Notes: generated from the sequence alone by a model not told the origin. Counted from the stretch's first letter, positions 52,540 through 61,764 are shown. The stretch is 64,000 bases of DNA from Spirochaetota bacterium (GCA_023438065.1 JAEXRH010000011.1:193765-257764), one strand, 5' to 3'. A program made the numbers and translations.

Positions 52540-54734
52540 CCTTCCGAAACCTCCGTCGCCTCGACGATCTGGTCGACGTCGAGAATGAGCGCGACGGACC
52601 CGTCGCCGAGTATCGAGCCGCTCGACACGCCCTCGGCGCGACGGAACATCTTTCCGAGCGGCTTGATGACGGTTTGGTTCCCCCCTACGACCTGATCGAA
52701 AAGAAGGCCGACGTGCTGGTTCTTGATGTTGACGATCACCATTTGCTCGATCGCGCGGCGCTCGCCCTGAACGGCGAAAAACTCGCGCATGTCGACAAAG
52801 GGCAGTTGCCTGTCGTGAAACACGACGATTCGGCTATCCTGCCGCTGACGGGCGCGTTCGAACTCGAGGCAACCGACGACGACCGAAAGGGGGATGACGA
52901 AGTGATCCTCGCCGAGACGGACGAGAAGCCCGTCGATAATCGCGAGCGTCAGCGGGATCTTCAGGGTTATGCGCATGAACTCGCGCGGCTTGCTTTCGAC
53001 CTCGATCGTCCCGTTGATCATCTCCATCTGGCGGTTCACCACGTCCATTCCGACTCCCCGGCCGGAGAGCGCGGAAACCTGCTCCTTCGTCGAGAAGCCT
53101 GGGGCGAAGATGAGGCGATACACGTCCTGATCGGTAAGCGCGTCTTCCGCCTTGATGATACCCTTGGAAATCGCCTTGTTCCTGATCTTCTCGACGTCGA
53201 GACCGTTGCCGTCGTCCTCGATGACGATGTGCACCGAGGCGCCCGTCTGGGCGGCTTTCAGGAGGATCTTCCCCGTCGCTACCTTGCCACGCTCGCGCCG
53301 GACGTCCGGGAGCTCTATGCCGTGGTCGAGGCTGTTCCGGATGATGTGGATGAGCGGATCGTTGAGTTTTTCGATGACCGTCTTGTCGAGCTCGGTGTCC
53401 CCGCCCTCGGTAACGAGTTCGACGCTCTTGCCGAGCTCGATTGAAAGGTCGCGCACGAGTCGCTTGAAGCTGCTGAAGGTCGACCCGATCGGGACCATGC
53501 GTATGCTCATGGTATTGTTCCGGAGTTCGTCGGTCAAACGACCGAATTGCTCCACGATCGTGACGAGCTCTTCGTTCCCGTGGCTCGTGCTCACCGTCTG
53601 CATGATCCGGGCGTGTATCGTCACGAGTTCGCCGACGAGCGCCATGAGCTGGTCGAGCTTCTCGGACTTGACCCGGATGGTGCTCATGTCGGCCGCGGCG
53701 ATCTTCGTCTTCTGGGCCTTTTGCAACTGCTTTTGCTCCTCAAGCGCGAGCTTGAGATCGGTGGGGGTAACGAGTTTTTCATCCATAAGAATTTCCCCGA
53801 TGCGCCGTTGGCGCCCCAAGACACGGTCAAGCGTCTCCTGGCTTATCTTTCCCCGCTCGACGAGGATCTCCCCGACTTTCTTTCCGGTTCCGGCGGTCGC
53901 GTCGGCGAGATCACCGACGCGCTCGACGACCACCGTCGAGATATCCGCGATGAAAATGAACGCATCGCGGATATCGTTCTCGGAGGCTTTCGTCGTCAGG
54001 AAAATTTCCCATCCGACGAGACAGTCCTCGGGATCGAGAGTATCGAGCGGCGGGACAGCCGACAGCATGGGGACGCATACGCAATCCCCGAGGCGCTGAA
54101 GCTCGGCGATCACGGCAAGGGGGTTTCCCCCGCGACGGAACATGTCCTTCCCGGGAACGAACACGATGTGCCAGGGTTCCTCAATCCCGGAGGGTTGCGT
54201 GCCGACGCCATCCATTCCGGCGCCCTCGACGCGTCCGCCGGCGGGGGGTTCCGTCGCGGAGGCGGCTGTCGACGACGCGCCGGCATTGTTATTCCCCTGC
54301 GCGCCATCCGATCCCGACGGCGCCGAAACCGACCCCGGCCCGCCCAAGGAGTCGAAGCCCGAATCCCTCCGGAACTCCTCGAGGAACGTCGAAAGCTCGT
54401 CCGACAGCGGCCCGACGCACTCCTCCGGAGAATCGAGCATCCCGAGGATCAGGTCGCGCGCCGTGAGCGTTCCGCCGATGAGACCCTTCGACACGCGAAG
54501 CTTGCCGTCGCGCAGCGCGGAAAGAACAGTCTCCACCTCATGGCTGAAGGCGGACATGCGATCGAGACCGAACATCGCGGATGATCCTTTGATCGTGTGC
54601 ATGACGCGGAAAACGGCGGAAAGGAGTTCCTTGTCGTCCGGATTGTCCTCAAGTTCGAGAAGGCTCGACTCGAGCGAGCCGAGAAGCTCAAGGGCCTCTT
54701 CTTTGAATGTTTCGATAAATTTGTTTTCTGCCAT
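52536..54734 (-). CDS. cheA: Chemotaxis histidine kinase CheA
   Basis: A 732-residue CheA. Domains: HPt (1-105) with phospho-His 46 (RVMHTIKGSS), a second region with a CheY/P2-like fold (about 180-300), a short MshEN-like or linker segment (VGEILVERGKISQETLDRVLGRQRRIGEILMDEKL, about 285-330), the dimerisation and HATPase domains (DLSIELGKSVELVTEGGDTELDK, HIIRNSLDHGIELP, FAPGFST, GRGVGMDVVN), and a C-terminal CheW-like domain (about 600-732). It phosphorylates CheY and CheB. The linker segment with two ILVERGKI/ILMDEKLV repeats is unusual for CheA. Confidence 0.96.
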   Translation of the reverse strand: MAENKFIETFKEEALELLGSLESSLLELEDNPDDKELLSAVFRVMHTIKGSSAMFGLDRMSAFSHEVETVLSALRDGKLRVSKGLIGGTLTARDLILGMLDSPEECVGPLSDELSTFLEEFRRDSGFDSLGGPGSVSAPSGSDGAQGNNNAGASSTAASATEPPAGGRVEGAGMDGVGTQPSGIEEPWHIVFVPGKDMFRRGGNPLAVIAELQRLGDCVCVPMLSAVPPLDTLDPEDCLVGWEIFLTTKASENDIRDAFIFIADISTVVVERVGDLADATAGTGKKVGEILVERGKISQETLDRVLGRQRRIGEILMDEKLVTPTDLKLALEEQKQLQKAQKTKIAAADMSTIRVKSEKLDQLMALVGELVTIHARIMQTVSTSHGNEELVTIVEQFGRLTDELRNNTMSIRMVPIGSTFSSFKRLVRDLSIELGKSVELVTEGGDTELDKTVIEKLNDPLIHIIRNSLDHGIELPDVRRERGKVATGKILLKAAQTGASVHIVIEDDGNGLDVEKIRNKAISKGIIKAEDALTDQDVYRLIFAPGFSTKEQVSALSGRGVGMDVVNRQMEMINGTIEVESKPREFMRITLKIPLTLAIIDGLLVRLGEDHFVIPLSVVVGCLEFERARQRQDSRIVVFHDRQLPFVDMREFFAVQGERRAIEQMVIVNIKNQHVGLLFDQVVGGNQTVIKPLGKMFRRAEGVSSGSILGDGSVALILDVDQIVEATEVSEG

Positions 54735-54759
54735 AATCTCCCCCGCCTGAGCCTTGCGC

Positions 54760-55065
54760 CTACAAATACTCGAGGATCGCGCGCTCGAGCGACTCTCCGG
54801 TCGCGCACTCGCCCTCGCATAACCCCGCCATCATGACGGTACGCTGAATCTCCGGCGACAGGAATCCGGTGAAGTGAATCTCCCGCGCCGCCTCCGTGGC
54901 CTTTCGGATACAGGCAACCATGATCTGTATGCCAGAAAGGTCCATCGCGACGACGCCGGAAAGATCAATGTGCCGTTCGCCCTTTTTATCCATCGAGTCA
55001 AGAAAGAATTTCCGGCATTCTTCCGCCCGTTCAATCGTCATCTCGCTCGGAATCCTATGCTTCAT
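54760..55065 (-). CDS. STAS-domain protein in the che operon
   Basis: A 101-residue STAS domain (anti-sigma factor antagonist/SpoIIAA-like). The phosphorylatable Ser position is in AMDLSGIQIMVACIRKA. It lies between cheW and cheA, overlapping cheW by 11 nt, where some spirochetes carry cheX. It is probably a structural or signalling adaptor for the array; the partner is unknown. Confidence 0.88.
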   Translation of the reverse strand: MKHRIPSEMTIERAEECRKFFLDSMDKKGERHIDLSGVVAMDLSGIQIMVACIRKATEAAREIHFTGFLSPEIQRTVMMAGLCEGECATGESLERAILEYL

Positions 55066-55564
55066 CTATCGCGTTCTCCTTCTCCAAATCGGATTCCCGG
55101 GAGGCCAAGGCTTTATCGATATTCAGGATAACGACGAAAGAATCCTCGACCTTGCCCATCCCGGCGATATATTCCGTATCGATCGCGGTCCCGATTCTCG
55201 GGGGAGGCTCGATATCCTTTTCATCGATCGTGACGACCTTCTGCACTCCGTCGCTGAATATGCCCACGACGACCGAGTCGTCGTCTCCCTCGCCGAATAA
55301 CCGGGCAACCTCCGTCACGATGATCCCGGTATCCTCGGTATACTGCGTCGGGCCCATCCCGAATTTAAGCCGGAGGTCTATGACCGGAATAACGCTTCCC
55401 CTGAGGTTCGCGACGCCGCTCATGTACTCCGGCATTCGCGGCACGCGCGTAATCCGCGGCACGCCGAGAACCTCCTTGATGCTCCCGACGTTGATCGCGT
55501 AGATTTCGTCGCCGAGCCTGAAAGTAAGATACTCAAGGATGCCAGTTCCGGCATTCTCCTCCAT
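55055..55564 (-). CDS. cheW: Chemotaxis coupling protein CheW
   Basis: A 169-residue CheW that couples receptors to CheA. YLTFRLGDEIYAINVGSIKEVLG, VANLRGSVIPVIDLRLKFG and the late VVILNIDKAL segment are family hallmarks. The ATG at 55564 follows AAGGAG by 6 nt; the GTG at 55579 lies within the ribosome-binding region. Confidence 0.96.
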   Translation of the reverse strand: MEENAGTGILEYLTFRLGDEIYAINVGSIKEVLGVPRITRVPRMPEYMSGVANLRGSVIPVIDLRLKFGMGPTQYTEDTGIIVTEVARLFGEGDDDSVVVGIFSDGVQKVVTIDEKDIEPPPRIGTAIDTEYIAGMGKVEDSFVVILNIDKALASRESDLEKENAIDEA

Positions 55565-55594
55565 ATTACGCTCCTTCACCCCTCAATTGGTCTT

Positions 55595-57730
55595 TCAGAA
55601 TTCCTTGAAATCGCCGTCCAGCGCATCGCCGCCGGAGTGCCCCGGCTCGTCGTCAAGCACGAGGTGAATCCCCGTAAGGGGAAGCCTCCCCGAGTCCTGA
55701 GCGGCGCCCGGTTTCGCCGCGATGGCGGCTGCCGGCGTCGTGGCGGAAGACGCCGGTTTCGCCTCGGCTTTTTGCGTCGCATGCGCGGGAGCGGACTCTT
55801 CGCGCGGTGGCGCGACGCGAGCCGCGCCGGCCCGGGACACGGCCGTTGACGAAGCGACAGGCGCGGGGGCCGGCTTGCGCTCGGCCTTCGGCGCGGCCGA
55901 CTCTTTCGCCTTCGGCGCGGCTTTCGCCAGGACGGTCCCGGTCGCGCGGGAAACCTGCGCGCGGTTATCGTTATCGGACAGCTTGAAGAATCCCATGGTC
56001 GCCTGCATCTGCTCGGCCTGACCCGCGAGTTCCTCGGACATGGAGGCAGACTCCTCCGAAGCGCTCGCGTTCTGCTGAACGACCTGATCGAGCTGGAGAA
56101 TGGCCTTGTTGATCTGCTCGGCTCCCGCGTTCTGCTCGCTCGAGGCCGCGCTGATCTCCTGCACGAGCTCGGCGGTCCGTTTGATCTCGGGAACCATCTC
56201 GAGGATCATCCGTCCCGCTTCCTCGGCGACGGTGACGCTCTCGATCGAAAGCCGGCTGATCTCGCCGGCCTCGCGCTGGCTCCGCTCCGCGAGCTTGCCG
56301 ACCTCGGAGGCGACGACCGCGAAGCCCTTGCCGTACTCGCCGGCGCGCGCGGCCTCGATGGAGGCGTTGAGCGCGAGCATGTTCGTCGAACGCGCGATCT
56401 CCTCGATGATGCCGATCTTCGCCGCGATTTCCTTCATCGCCTCGACGGTCTTCTCGACGGCCCTTCCGCCGGCGTCGGCGGACGCGGAGGACTTTTGCGC
56501 GATCTTCTCGGTCTGGAGCGCGTTGTCCGCGTTCTGCCGGATATTGGACGCCATCTCCTCCATCGAAGAGGATATCTCCTCGACGGCCGCGGCCTGTTCG
56601 GTCGCGCCCTGGGACATCTGCTGCGCGGTGGCGCTCAGCTGCTGGCTTCCCGAGGAAACCTGCGACACGGTCGCCGAGACCTCCTCGACTATCTGCTTGA
56701 GTCGCCCGATCATGTTCTGCAAGGCGGAGGCAAGATCCCCGATCTCGTCCCGCTGGTCGATATCGAGCCTCGTCGCGAGATCGCCGTTCGCGAGCGCCTC
56801 GGCGAAGGAGACGCCCTTTCGCATCGCGGACACTATGGCCTTCGTGATGATCAAGGCCATCGCGATACCGATCAATATCGCGACGATCGCCGCGGATAGA
56901 ATGAATAAGGTCGCCCTGGACAGCTCGCGGTTCATGTCAACGTCGGCGGAATCGCTGACCTTCGTCGCGTTCGCGATCGTTTGCGCGCCCCCGTCGGCGG
57001 CGCGCTGTCGCGCCGTTTCCTGCCGCGCGTTCACGTCGGCGAATCTCGTGATTATATCGCTGAACGATTCGCTTTCCTTCGCGATCGTCGTCGCGAGGTC
57101 GCGCGTCGGCCGGGAAACGGGACGCGAGGCGATTTCCCGCGCGCGCGCGGCAAGCGTCTTGATGCCGTCCTGCGAGGACTTGATCGCCTCGAGGTTATTG
57201 GTCGAAAGGAACTGGTTCATGTCGATCCAGGACTGCAACAGAATGAGTCGCATTTCGGCCGCGGGAAGCGCGAGGCCGCTTATCTTCCCGAGATCCGAAA
57301 GCAACTTGTTCAGCGTGTCCCCGTTCTCCCGTAACAGACCCGAAAGGGCCGACTTCTCGGTTTCGATCTTGGCGTATTCGTTAAAATACTCCCGATAGGC
57401 CGCGGCGCCGGTCAGGACGTTATCGAATAACGCGACATGCTCGGGATTCTTCTCTACGGCGCGAAGCTCACCCGTCATCTTTTCAATCTTCGCCATCGCC
57501 TCCTGCACCTGCGCGGCATAGGTTTGATCCTTCAAGATGACAAAGTTCTTTCCCGCGACGGTACCGGCCTGCATGTCCTGCACGATAAGACTCGTGGCGC
57601 TGTTTTTCCGCGAAATCCCCTCGAGAGAGCGCAGACTCATGAGGCTCAACCCAGTGATGATCACCGTGAGTGCAAGCACGAGCGCGAAACCGCCCCCGAT
57701 CTTTACGCCTATTTTCAGGTTTTTCAGCAT
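55595..57730 (-). CDS. Methyl-accepting chemotaxis protein with C-terminal CheR tether
   Basis: A 711-residue chemoreceptor. Two membrane helices (about 10-32, 280-303) flank a periplasmic four-helix-type sensor; HAMP (about 305-355) and the methyl-accepting hairpin ([25 protein letters not shown], hub [42 protein letters not shown]) follow. A Pro/Ala-rich flexible linker (about 600-695) ends in the residues DFKEF, which fits the xZxxZ CheR-binding pentapeptide. It opens the operon. A GAGGGG site precedes the ATG. Confidence 0.95.
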   Translation of the reverse strand: MLKNLKIGVKIGGGFALVLALTVIITGLSLMSLRSLEGISRKNSATSLIVQDMQAGTVAGKNFVILKDQTYAAQVQEAMAKIEKMTGELRAVEKNPEHVALFDNVLTGAAAYREYFNEYAKIETEKSALSGLLRENGDTLNKLLSDLGKISGLALPAAEMRLILLQSWIDMNQFLSTNNLEAIKSSQDGIKTLAARAREIASRPVSRPTRDLATTIAKESESFSDIITRFADVNARQETARQRAADGGAQTIANATKVSDSADVDMNRELSRATLFILSAAIVAILIGIAMALIITKAIVSAMRKGVSFAEALANGDLATRLDIDQRDEIGDLASALQNMIGRLKQIVEEVSATVSQVSSGSQQLSATAQQMSQGATEQAAAVEEISSSMEEMASNIRQNADNALQTEKIAQKSSASADAGGRAVEKTVEAMKEIAAKIGIIEEIARSTNMLALNASIEAARAGEYGKGFAVVASEVGKLAERSQREAGEISRLSIESVTVAEEAGRMILEMVPEIKRTAELVQEISAASSEQNAGAEQINKAILQLDQVVQQNASASEESASMSEELAGQAEQMQATMGFFKLSDNDNRAQVSRATGTVLAKAAPKAKESAAPKAERKPAPAPVASSTAVSRAGAARVAPPREESAPAHATQKAEAKPASSATTPAAAIAAKPGAAQDSGRLPLTGIHLVLDDEPGHSGGDALDGDFKEF

Positions 57731-57763
57731 TTCTCGCCCCCTCGTACGTGAGTTACACGTTTA

Positions 57764-57792
57764 AGTGTAGGTTTTACCCATCCCTCAGTCAA
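57764..57792 (-). promoter_or_regulatory. Promoter of the chemotaxis operon
   Basis: Minus-strand TTGACT, 17 nt, TACACT, about 33 nt upstream of the mcp start. It looks sigma70-like; no convincing FliA-type (sigma28) element is visible. Confidence 0.55.
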
Positions 57793-57828
57793 ATTTTCCG
57801 AAATGCCGGGTTGAATCACCGACACGTC

Positions 57829-57857
57829 TTTACCGTACGCGCCATCCCCGATAGAAT
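57829..57857 (+). promoter_or_regulatory. Promoter of rlmJ, probably leaderless
   Basis: TTTACC, 17 nt, TAGAAT, ending 7 nt before the ATG at 57865. Confidence 0.5.
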
Positions 57858-57864
57858 CCCCTGC

Positions 57865-58728
57865 ATGCTCAGCTACCGACACGCCTTCCACGCGGGAAAC
57901 CATGCCGATGTCCTCAAGCACGCCGTGCTTTTCCGCATCATCGCGAGCCTGCTGGCGAAGGATAAACCGTTCTCATACCTCGACAGCCATGCAGGGGCGG
58001 GAATCTATCCGCTCGACGGGGAGTGGGCGCGGAAAACGGGCGAGTCGGACGGCGGCATCCTGCGCATCCTTGACCAGGAGAATCCGCCCGAGGCGCTCAA
58101 GCCCTACCTCGAGCTCTGCGCGCGATACCGGCGCGAAGGCAACCGGTATCCCGGATCGCCGGAAATCGCGCGGGACCTCGCCCGGGAAAGCGACCGGCTC
58201 GTCCTCATCGAGCTTCACCCGACCGAGATCGAGAACCTTCGCGTGAACCTTTCGGGGGATCGGCGCGCGCATATCCATCATCGCGACGGGTTTTCGGGCC
58301 TCCTCGCGCTCACCCCGCCCGATCCGCGAAGGGGTATCGCCCTGATGGATCCGAGCTTCGAGACATTGGACGACTACGCGCGTACGGCGGAAACGCTCAT
58401 CGCGGTTCATCGCCGGTGGCCTGTCGGCATTCTCGCGCTTTGGTATCCGATCGTACCGCGCCGCGCGGGAGAGCTCGCCCTGCTCAAGGACCGTTTTGCG
58501 GTCTCCGGGATACCCGGCATACTGACGGCGGAACTTCAGGTACGCGAACCGCCCGAGAACTCAGGATTGGACGAAGGCTTCGGCCTTGTCGGATCGGGGA
58601 TGCTCGTCGTGAATCCGCCCTGGAAACTTGAAGCGGAGCTGCGTGACTTTCTTCCCTGGCTGGCACAAACCCTTGGAGCAGACGGGCAGGGCGATTCCCG
58701 AATCGCATGGCTCTCCGACCCGACCTGA
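57865..58728 (+). CDS. rlmJ: 23S rRNA (adenine-N6)-methyltransferase RlmJ
   Basis: A 287-residue RlmJ, which methylates A2030 of 23S rRNA. It starts with the hallmark MLSYRHAFHAGNHADVLKH; LDSHAGAGIYPL is the SAM motif and ALWYPIVPRRA and MLVVNPPWKLE are conserved. The catalytic motif, usually DPPY, reads DPSF (LMDPSFETLDDY). The ATG at 57865 is preferred over the longer frame because the -10 box lies 7 nt before it. Confidence 0.93.
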   Translation: MLSYRHAFHAGNHADVLKHAVLFRIIASLLAKDKPFSYLDSHAGAGIYPLDGEWARKTGESDGGILRILDQENPPEALKPYLELCARYRREGNRYPGSPEIARDLARESDRLVLIELHPTEIENLRVNLSGDRRAHIHHRDGFSGLLALTPPDPRRGIALMDPSFETLDDYARTAETLIAVHRRWPVGILALWYPIVPRRAGELALLKDRFAVSGIPGILTAELQVREPPENSGLDEGFGLVGSGMLVVNPPWKLEAELRDFLPWLAQTLGADGQGDSRIAWLSDPT

Positions 58729-58806
58729 GCCGCGCTTTTCCGCAAACCCCCCATCACCCCCCAGATGATCGCGAAAACATTTTACACGGTTCCGGCAAAG
58801 TATTTG

Positions 58807-58835
58807 TTGTCTGATTCCACAAATCGGGTTACACT
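58807..58835 (+). promoter_or_regulatory. Promoter of the GH16-ROK operon
   Basis: TTGTCT, 17 nt, TACACT, 20 nt upstream of the ATG at 58856. Confidence 0.5.
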
Positions 58836-58855
58836 ACGCGAAGTGGAGGCTATTC

Positions 58856-60373
58856 ATGATGCAAAGAAAACTCACGCTTGGAATATTCGCCCTTTTTCTC
58901 GCACTGACCGCGATTCCCGCGATCGCGCAGAGCAAAGGGACGCTCGCGCCCGATCAAATCCCGGGGATCGCCGTATATATCCCGTACCCGGTAACGATTA
59001 CGCTCGACGGTAAAACGGACGACTGGAAGGGTATCCCCGTGCAGCGCGCGGAAAACGGATTTCCCAAAGGACCGGATCCGAAGCAAAACCAGTTCTTCGA
59101 TTTTTCCGTCGCCGCGGATGACAAGAACCTCTATGTCCGCATGGAATGCGAGGACACGAACATCGTCGCGGGCAAGCACGGCGCCGATTTCTGGAACGAG
59201 GACTCGATGGAGTTCTACGTCAATTTCACGAAAAACATCGGAGCCAAGTCTTATAGTTCCGGAATCATGCAGGTCACCGTTAACGCGACCAACATCGGCA
59301 AGGCTGTTGGTTCTCCGCTTTCCCTTTCCGGCACGAATTCGGGCGGATCGAAGGCCAAGGGCGTCGCGTACAAGACCGCGAAGGGCTGGGCTTACGAGGC
59401 TTCCGTTCCCTTCCCCGCCGGATTCACTCCCGCGCACGGCAAGATCATGGGCTTCCAGGCGCACATGAACGGCGCCTCCGTCAAGGACCGCGACTCCAAG
59501 ATCATCTGGAGCAAGGCGGACGGGAGCGACCAGTCGTATCAGGATCCCTCGCTTTTCGGTCAGGGCATCTTCTTCCAGGTCGGAAGCACCGACATCCCCT
59601 CCCCGCTCAACCTCGCGAACGACCTCGCGTCGATCTTCAAGAAGAGCGGCGCCGTTGGCAAGGTGGGCAAAAAGATCGCCTGGGCAGACGAGTTCGACTA
59701 TCAGGGCGCGCCCGATCCGAAGAAATGGGACTATGACGCCCCCGACGTCGGCAAGTACAACGAGGAACTCCAGATCTACACCTCGACCCGCGAGAACTCC
59801 TTCGTCAAGGACGGTACGCTCACGATCCGGGCCCTCAAGGACGCCGCGGGAAAGTGGACGAGCGCGCGCCTCTACACCAGGGGCAAGGCGGACTGGACCT
59901 ACGGCTACGTCGAGGCCCGGATGAAGCTTCCCGCCGGAAAGGGAACCTGGCCCGCCTTCTGGATGATGCCCACGACGGACACCTACGGCGGATGGCCCAA
60001 TTCGGGCGAGATCGACATCATGGAATTCGTCGGTTTCGAACCGAACAAGATCCACACCTCCGTGCACACCCAGGCGTTCAATCACCGGATCAAGACCCAG
60101 AAAACCCGCGCGGGTATCGTCTCCGGCGTAACCGAGGATTTCCACACCTACGCGGTCGAATGGACCCCGAAGGCGACCTTCTTCTACGTCGACGACAAGC
60201 CGTATTATTCCTTCGAGAACACCGGCAAGGGATCGTCGGAATGGCCGTTCGACAAGCCATTCTACCTGATCCTCAATCTCGCGATGGGCGGCTTGTGGGG
60301 CGGCATGCAGGGCGTGGACGGCTCGCTGAAAGCCCCCGAGATGGTTGTTGATTATGTGCGGGTTTATCAGTAA
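58856..60373 (+). CDS. Secreted GH16 glucanase with N-terminal CBM9-like domain
   Basis: A 505-residue exported enzyme: signal peptide (MMQRKLTLGIFALFLALTAIPAIAQ), a CBM9-like carbohydrate-binding domain (about 30-245, TITLDGKTDDWKGIPV, WNEDSMEFYVNF), a linker, and a glycoside hydrolase family 16 domain (about 260-505). The catalytic motif GEIDIMEFVG (about 383-392) holds both Glu residues. It should cut beta-1,3 (or mixed-linkage) glucans such as laminarin. GGAGG precedes the start. Directly downstream lies a ROK regulator. Confidence 0.93.
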   Translation: MMQRKLTLGIFALFLALTAIPAIAQSKGTLAPDQIPGIAVYIPYPVTITLDGKTDDWKGIPVQRAENGFPKGPDPKQNQFFDFSVAADDKNLYVRMECEDTNIVAGKHGADFWNEDSMEFYVNFTKNIGAKSYSSGIMQVTVNATNIGKAVGSPLSLSGTNSGGSKAKGVAYKTAKGWAYEASVPFPAGFTPAHGKIMGFQAHMNGASVKDRDSKIIWSKADGSDQSYQDPSLFGQGIFFQVGSTDIPSPLNLANDLASIFKKSGAVGKVGKKIAWADEFDYQGAPDPKKWDYDAPDVGKYNEELQIYTSTRENSFVKDGTLTIRALKDAAGKWTSARLYTRGKADWTYGYVEARMKLPAGKGTWPAFWMMPTTDTYGGWPNSGEIDIMEFVGFEPNKIHTSVHTQAFNHRIKTQKTRAGIVSGVTEDFHTYAVEWTPKATFFYVDDKPYYSFENTGKGSSEWPFDKPFYLILNLAMGGLWGGMQGVDGSLKAPEMVVDYVRVYQ

Positions 60374-60382
60374 GAATAGGGC

Positions 60383-61606
60383 GTGATCTCCAAAAAACGC
60401 CTCTATCAGATAAATTCGTCGCGCATTCTTCAATACGTCAGGCTGAATCGCGGCGTGAGCCGCATCCAGGCGGCGAGCGACCTTGACCTTGACCGGTCAA
60501 CCCTTACGAAGGTCGTTCGCTACCTCATCGGATGCGGGCTCGTCCGTGAGACCGGCAAATACCGGGGCAAGCCCGGGGTCGGGCGGATGGCGATCGGGCT
60601 CGAAATCGATCCCGGCTTCGCCCTCGCGCTCGGCGTCGAGATCCAGACCGAGGCGCTCCGCTGGGCGCTCGTCGATCTCTACGGGAATCTCGTCTCCGGG
60701 GGGCAGAAGCCCCTCGAGGCGGGACAACCGCTCGACGATCAGATCATCGCGCTCTTCGCGGAGGTCAAGGCCGACGCCGGGCGCCTCGAAACGAGAAAGA
60801 TCGCCGGTCTCGGCATCGGGCTTTCGGGCGTCGTCGATCCCTACAGCGGCTCGGTCCTCTATTCCTATCCACTCGGTATCGCCGAGCCGTTTTGTCTCCG
60901 GGAACGCGTCGAACGCGGAACGGGCGTGCCGGTCTTCATCGAGAACGACGCGAATTGCTGTTGCTGGAGCGAGATGGCGTTCCGCCGGGAACCCGCGGGG
61001 AGAAATTTCCTCGCTCTCCTCGGCGAATTCCGCAACGTCGACGTCGGGCAAAACCGCGAGTCGGGTTTCGCCTTCGGCATCGGGATCGCGATCAGGGAAA
61101 GCGTTCTTCACGGAGACAACTTCACCGCGGGCGAATTCCGGAGCCTTCTCTACGACCACGACAAGCCGAGTCACTCGCAATTCTCTATCACCGACGCCGA
61201 GGCCGCCCGCCTCCCCGGGGACAACGGGATCCTTCGCCGTGTCTTCGGCGAGATCTCGTACAACGTGTCCCTCCTCGTGAACACCCTCGACATCACCAAG
61301 ATAGTCCTCTCGGGCGACTTCGCCCGCTATCACGGGGAACTCGAGCCCATCCTCGAGCGCGAGATCCGCAGGAACTGGCTCTACCAAACCCCGCGGGCCT
61401 GCTCGATCGAGCGATCCCCCGACGGGGAGGCCGCCGTTTCGATCGGAGCCGCGGGGCTCTTCGTCCAAAAGCTCTTCAGCGTGCCCGGGATGACCGATCA
61501 CGTCGACGAGGAAGTGGGCTTCGCTCTCCTTGAAAGGATCATCCCCCCGGAATGTTCTCCCGAAGAGGTTGACAGAAACACCCCCGCGACCGTATCATCC
61601 CGGTAA
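60383..61606 (+). CDS. ROK-family transcriptional regulator
   Basis: A 407-residue protein with an N-terminal winged-helix DNA-binding domain (about 8-65, SRIQAASDLDLDRSTLTKVVRYLIGCGLV) and a sugar-kinase-like ROK domain (GLGIGLSGVVDPYSGSVLY, VFIENDANCCCWSE). The usual zinc-binding CxCGxxGC motif is missing, as in many pure regulators. It starts at GTG 10 nt after the GH16 stop, so it probably controls the glucanase gene in response to sugar. Confidence 0.9.
   Translation: MISKKRLYQINSSRILQYVRLNRGVSRIQAASDLDLDRSTLTKVVRYLIGCGLVRETGKYRGKPGVGRMAIGLEIDPGFALALGVEIQTEALRWALVDLYGNLVSGGQKPLEAGQPLDDQIIALFAEVKADAGRLETRKIAGLGIGLSGVVDPYSGSVLYSYPLGIAEPFCLRERVERGTGVPVFIENDANCCCWSEMAFRREPAGRNFLALLGEFRNVDVGQNRESGFAFGIGIAIRESVLHGDNFTAGEFRSLLYDHDKPSHSQFSITDAEAARLPGDNGILRRVFGEISYNVSLLVNTLDITKIVLSGDFARYHGELEPILEREIRRNWLYQTPRACSIERSPDGEAAVSIGAAGLFVQKLFSVPGMTDHVDEEVGFALLERIIPPECSPEEVDRNTPATVSSR
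61569..61598 (+). promoter_or_regulatory. Promoter of the riboflavin operon
   Basis: TTGACA (perfect), 18 nt, TATCAT (5 of 6), lying within the 3' end of the ROK gene and followed by the FMN riboswitch. Confidence 0.7.
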
Positions 61607-61615
61607 TCAGTCGAT

Positions 61616-61764
61616 CTTCGGGGCGGGGCGCAATTCCCCACCGGCGGTAAAGCCCGCGAGCGGAAGGACGGCGACTTGAGGTTTTCGATGAATCCTCGGG
61701 CGTCGCGACGGAAGCATGATCCGGTGAAACTCCGGAGCCGACAGTAAAGTCTGGATGAGAGAAG
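61616..61764 (+). promoter_or_regulatory. FMN riboswitch (RFN element)
   Basis: The conserved RFN core is present: GGGGCGGGGCGCAATTCCCC, ACCGGCGGTAAAGCCCGCGAGC (in pieces), then GATCCGGTGAAACTCCGGAGCC and GACAGTAAAGTCTGGATGAGAG, closed by a CTTC/GAAG P1 stem. It senses FMN and controls ribD-ribE-ribB. Confidence 0.96.

Noticed and set aside
57787..57865. A flagellar sigma28-type promoter for the chemotaxis operon
   Set aside because: A TAAAGA-like stretch exists, but no GCCGATAA-like element lies at the right distance; the sigma70-type pair fits better.
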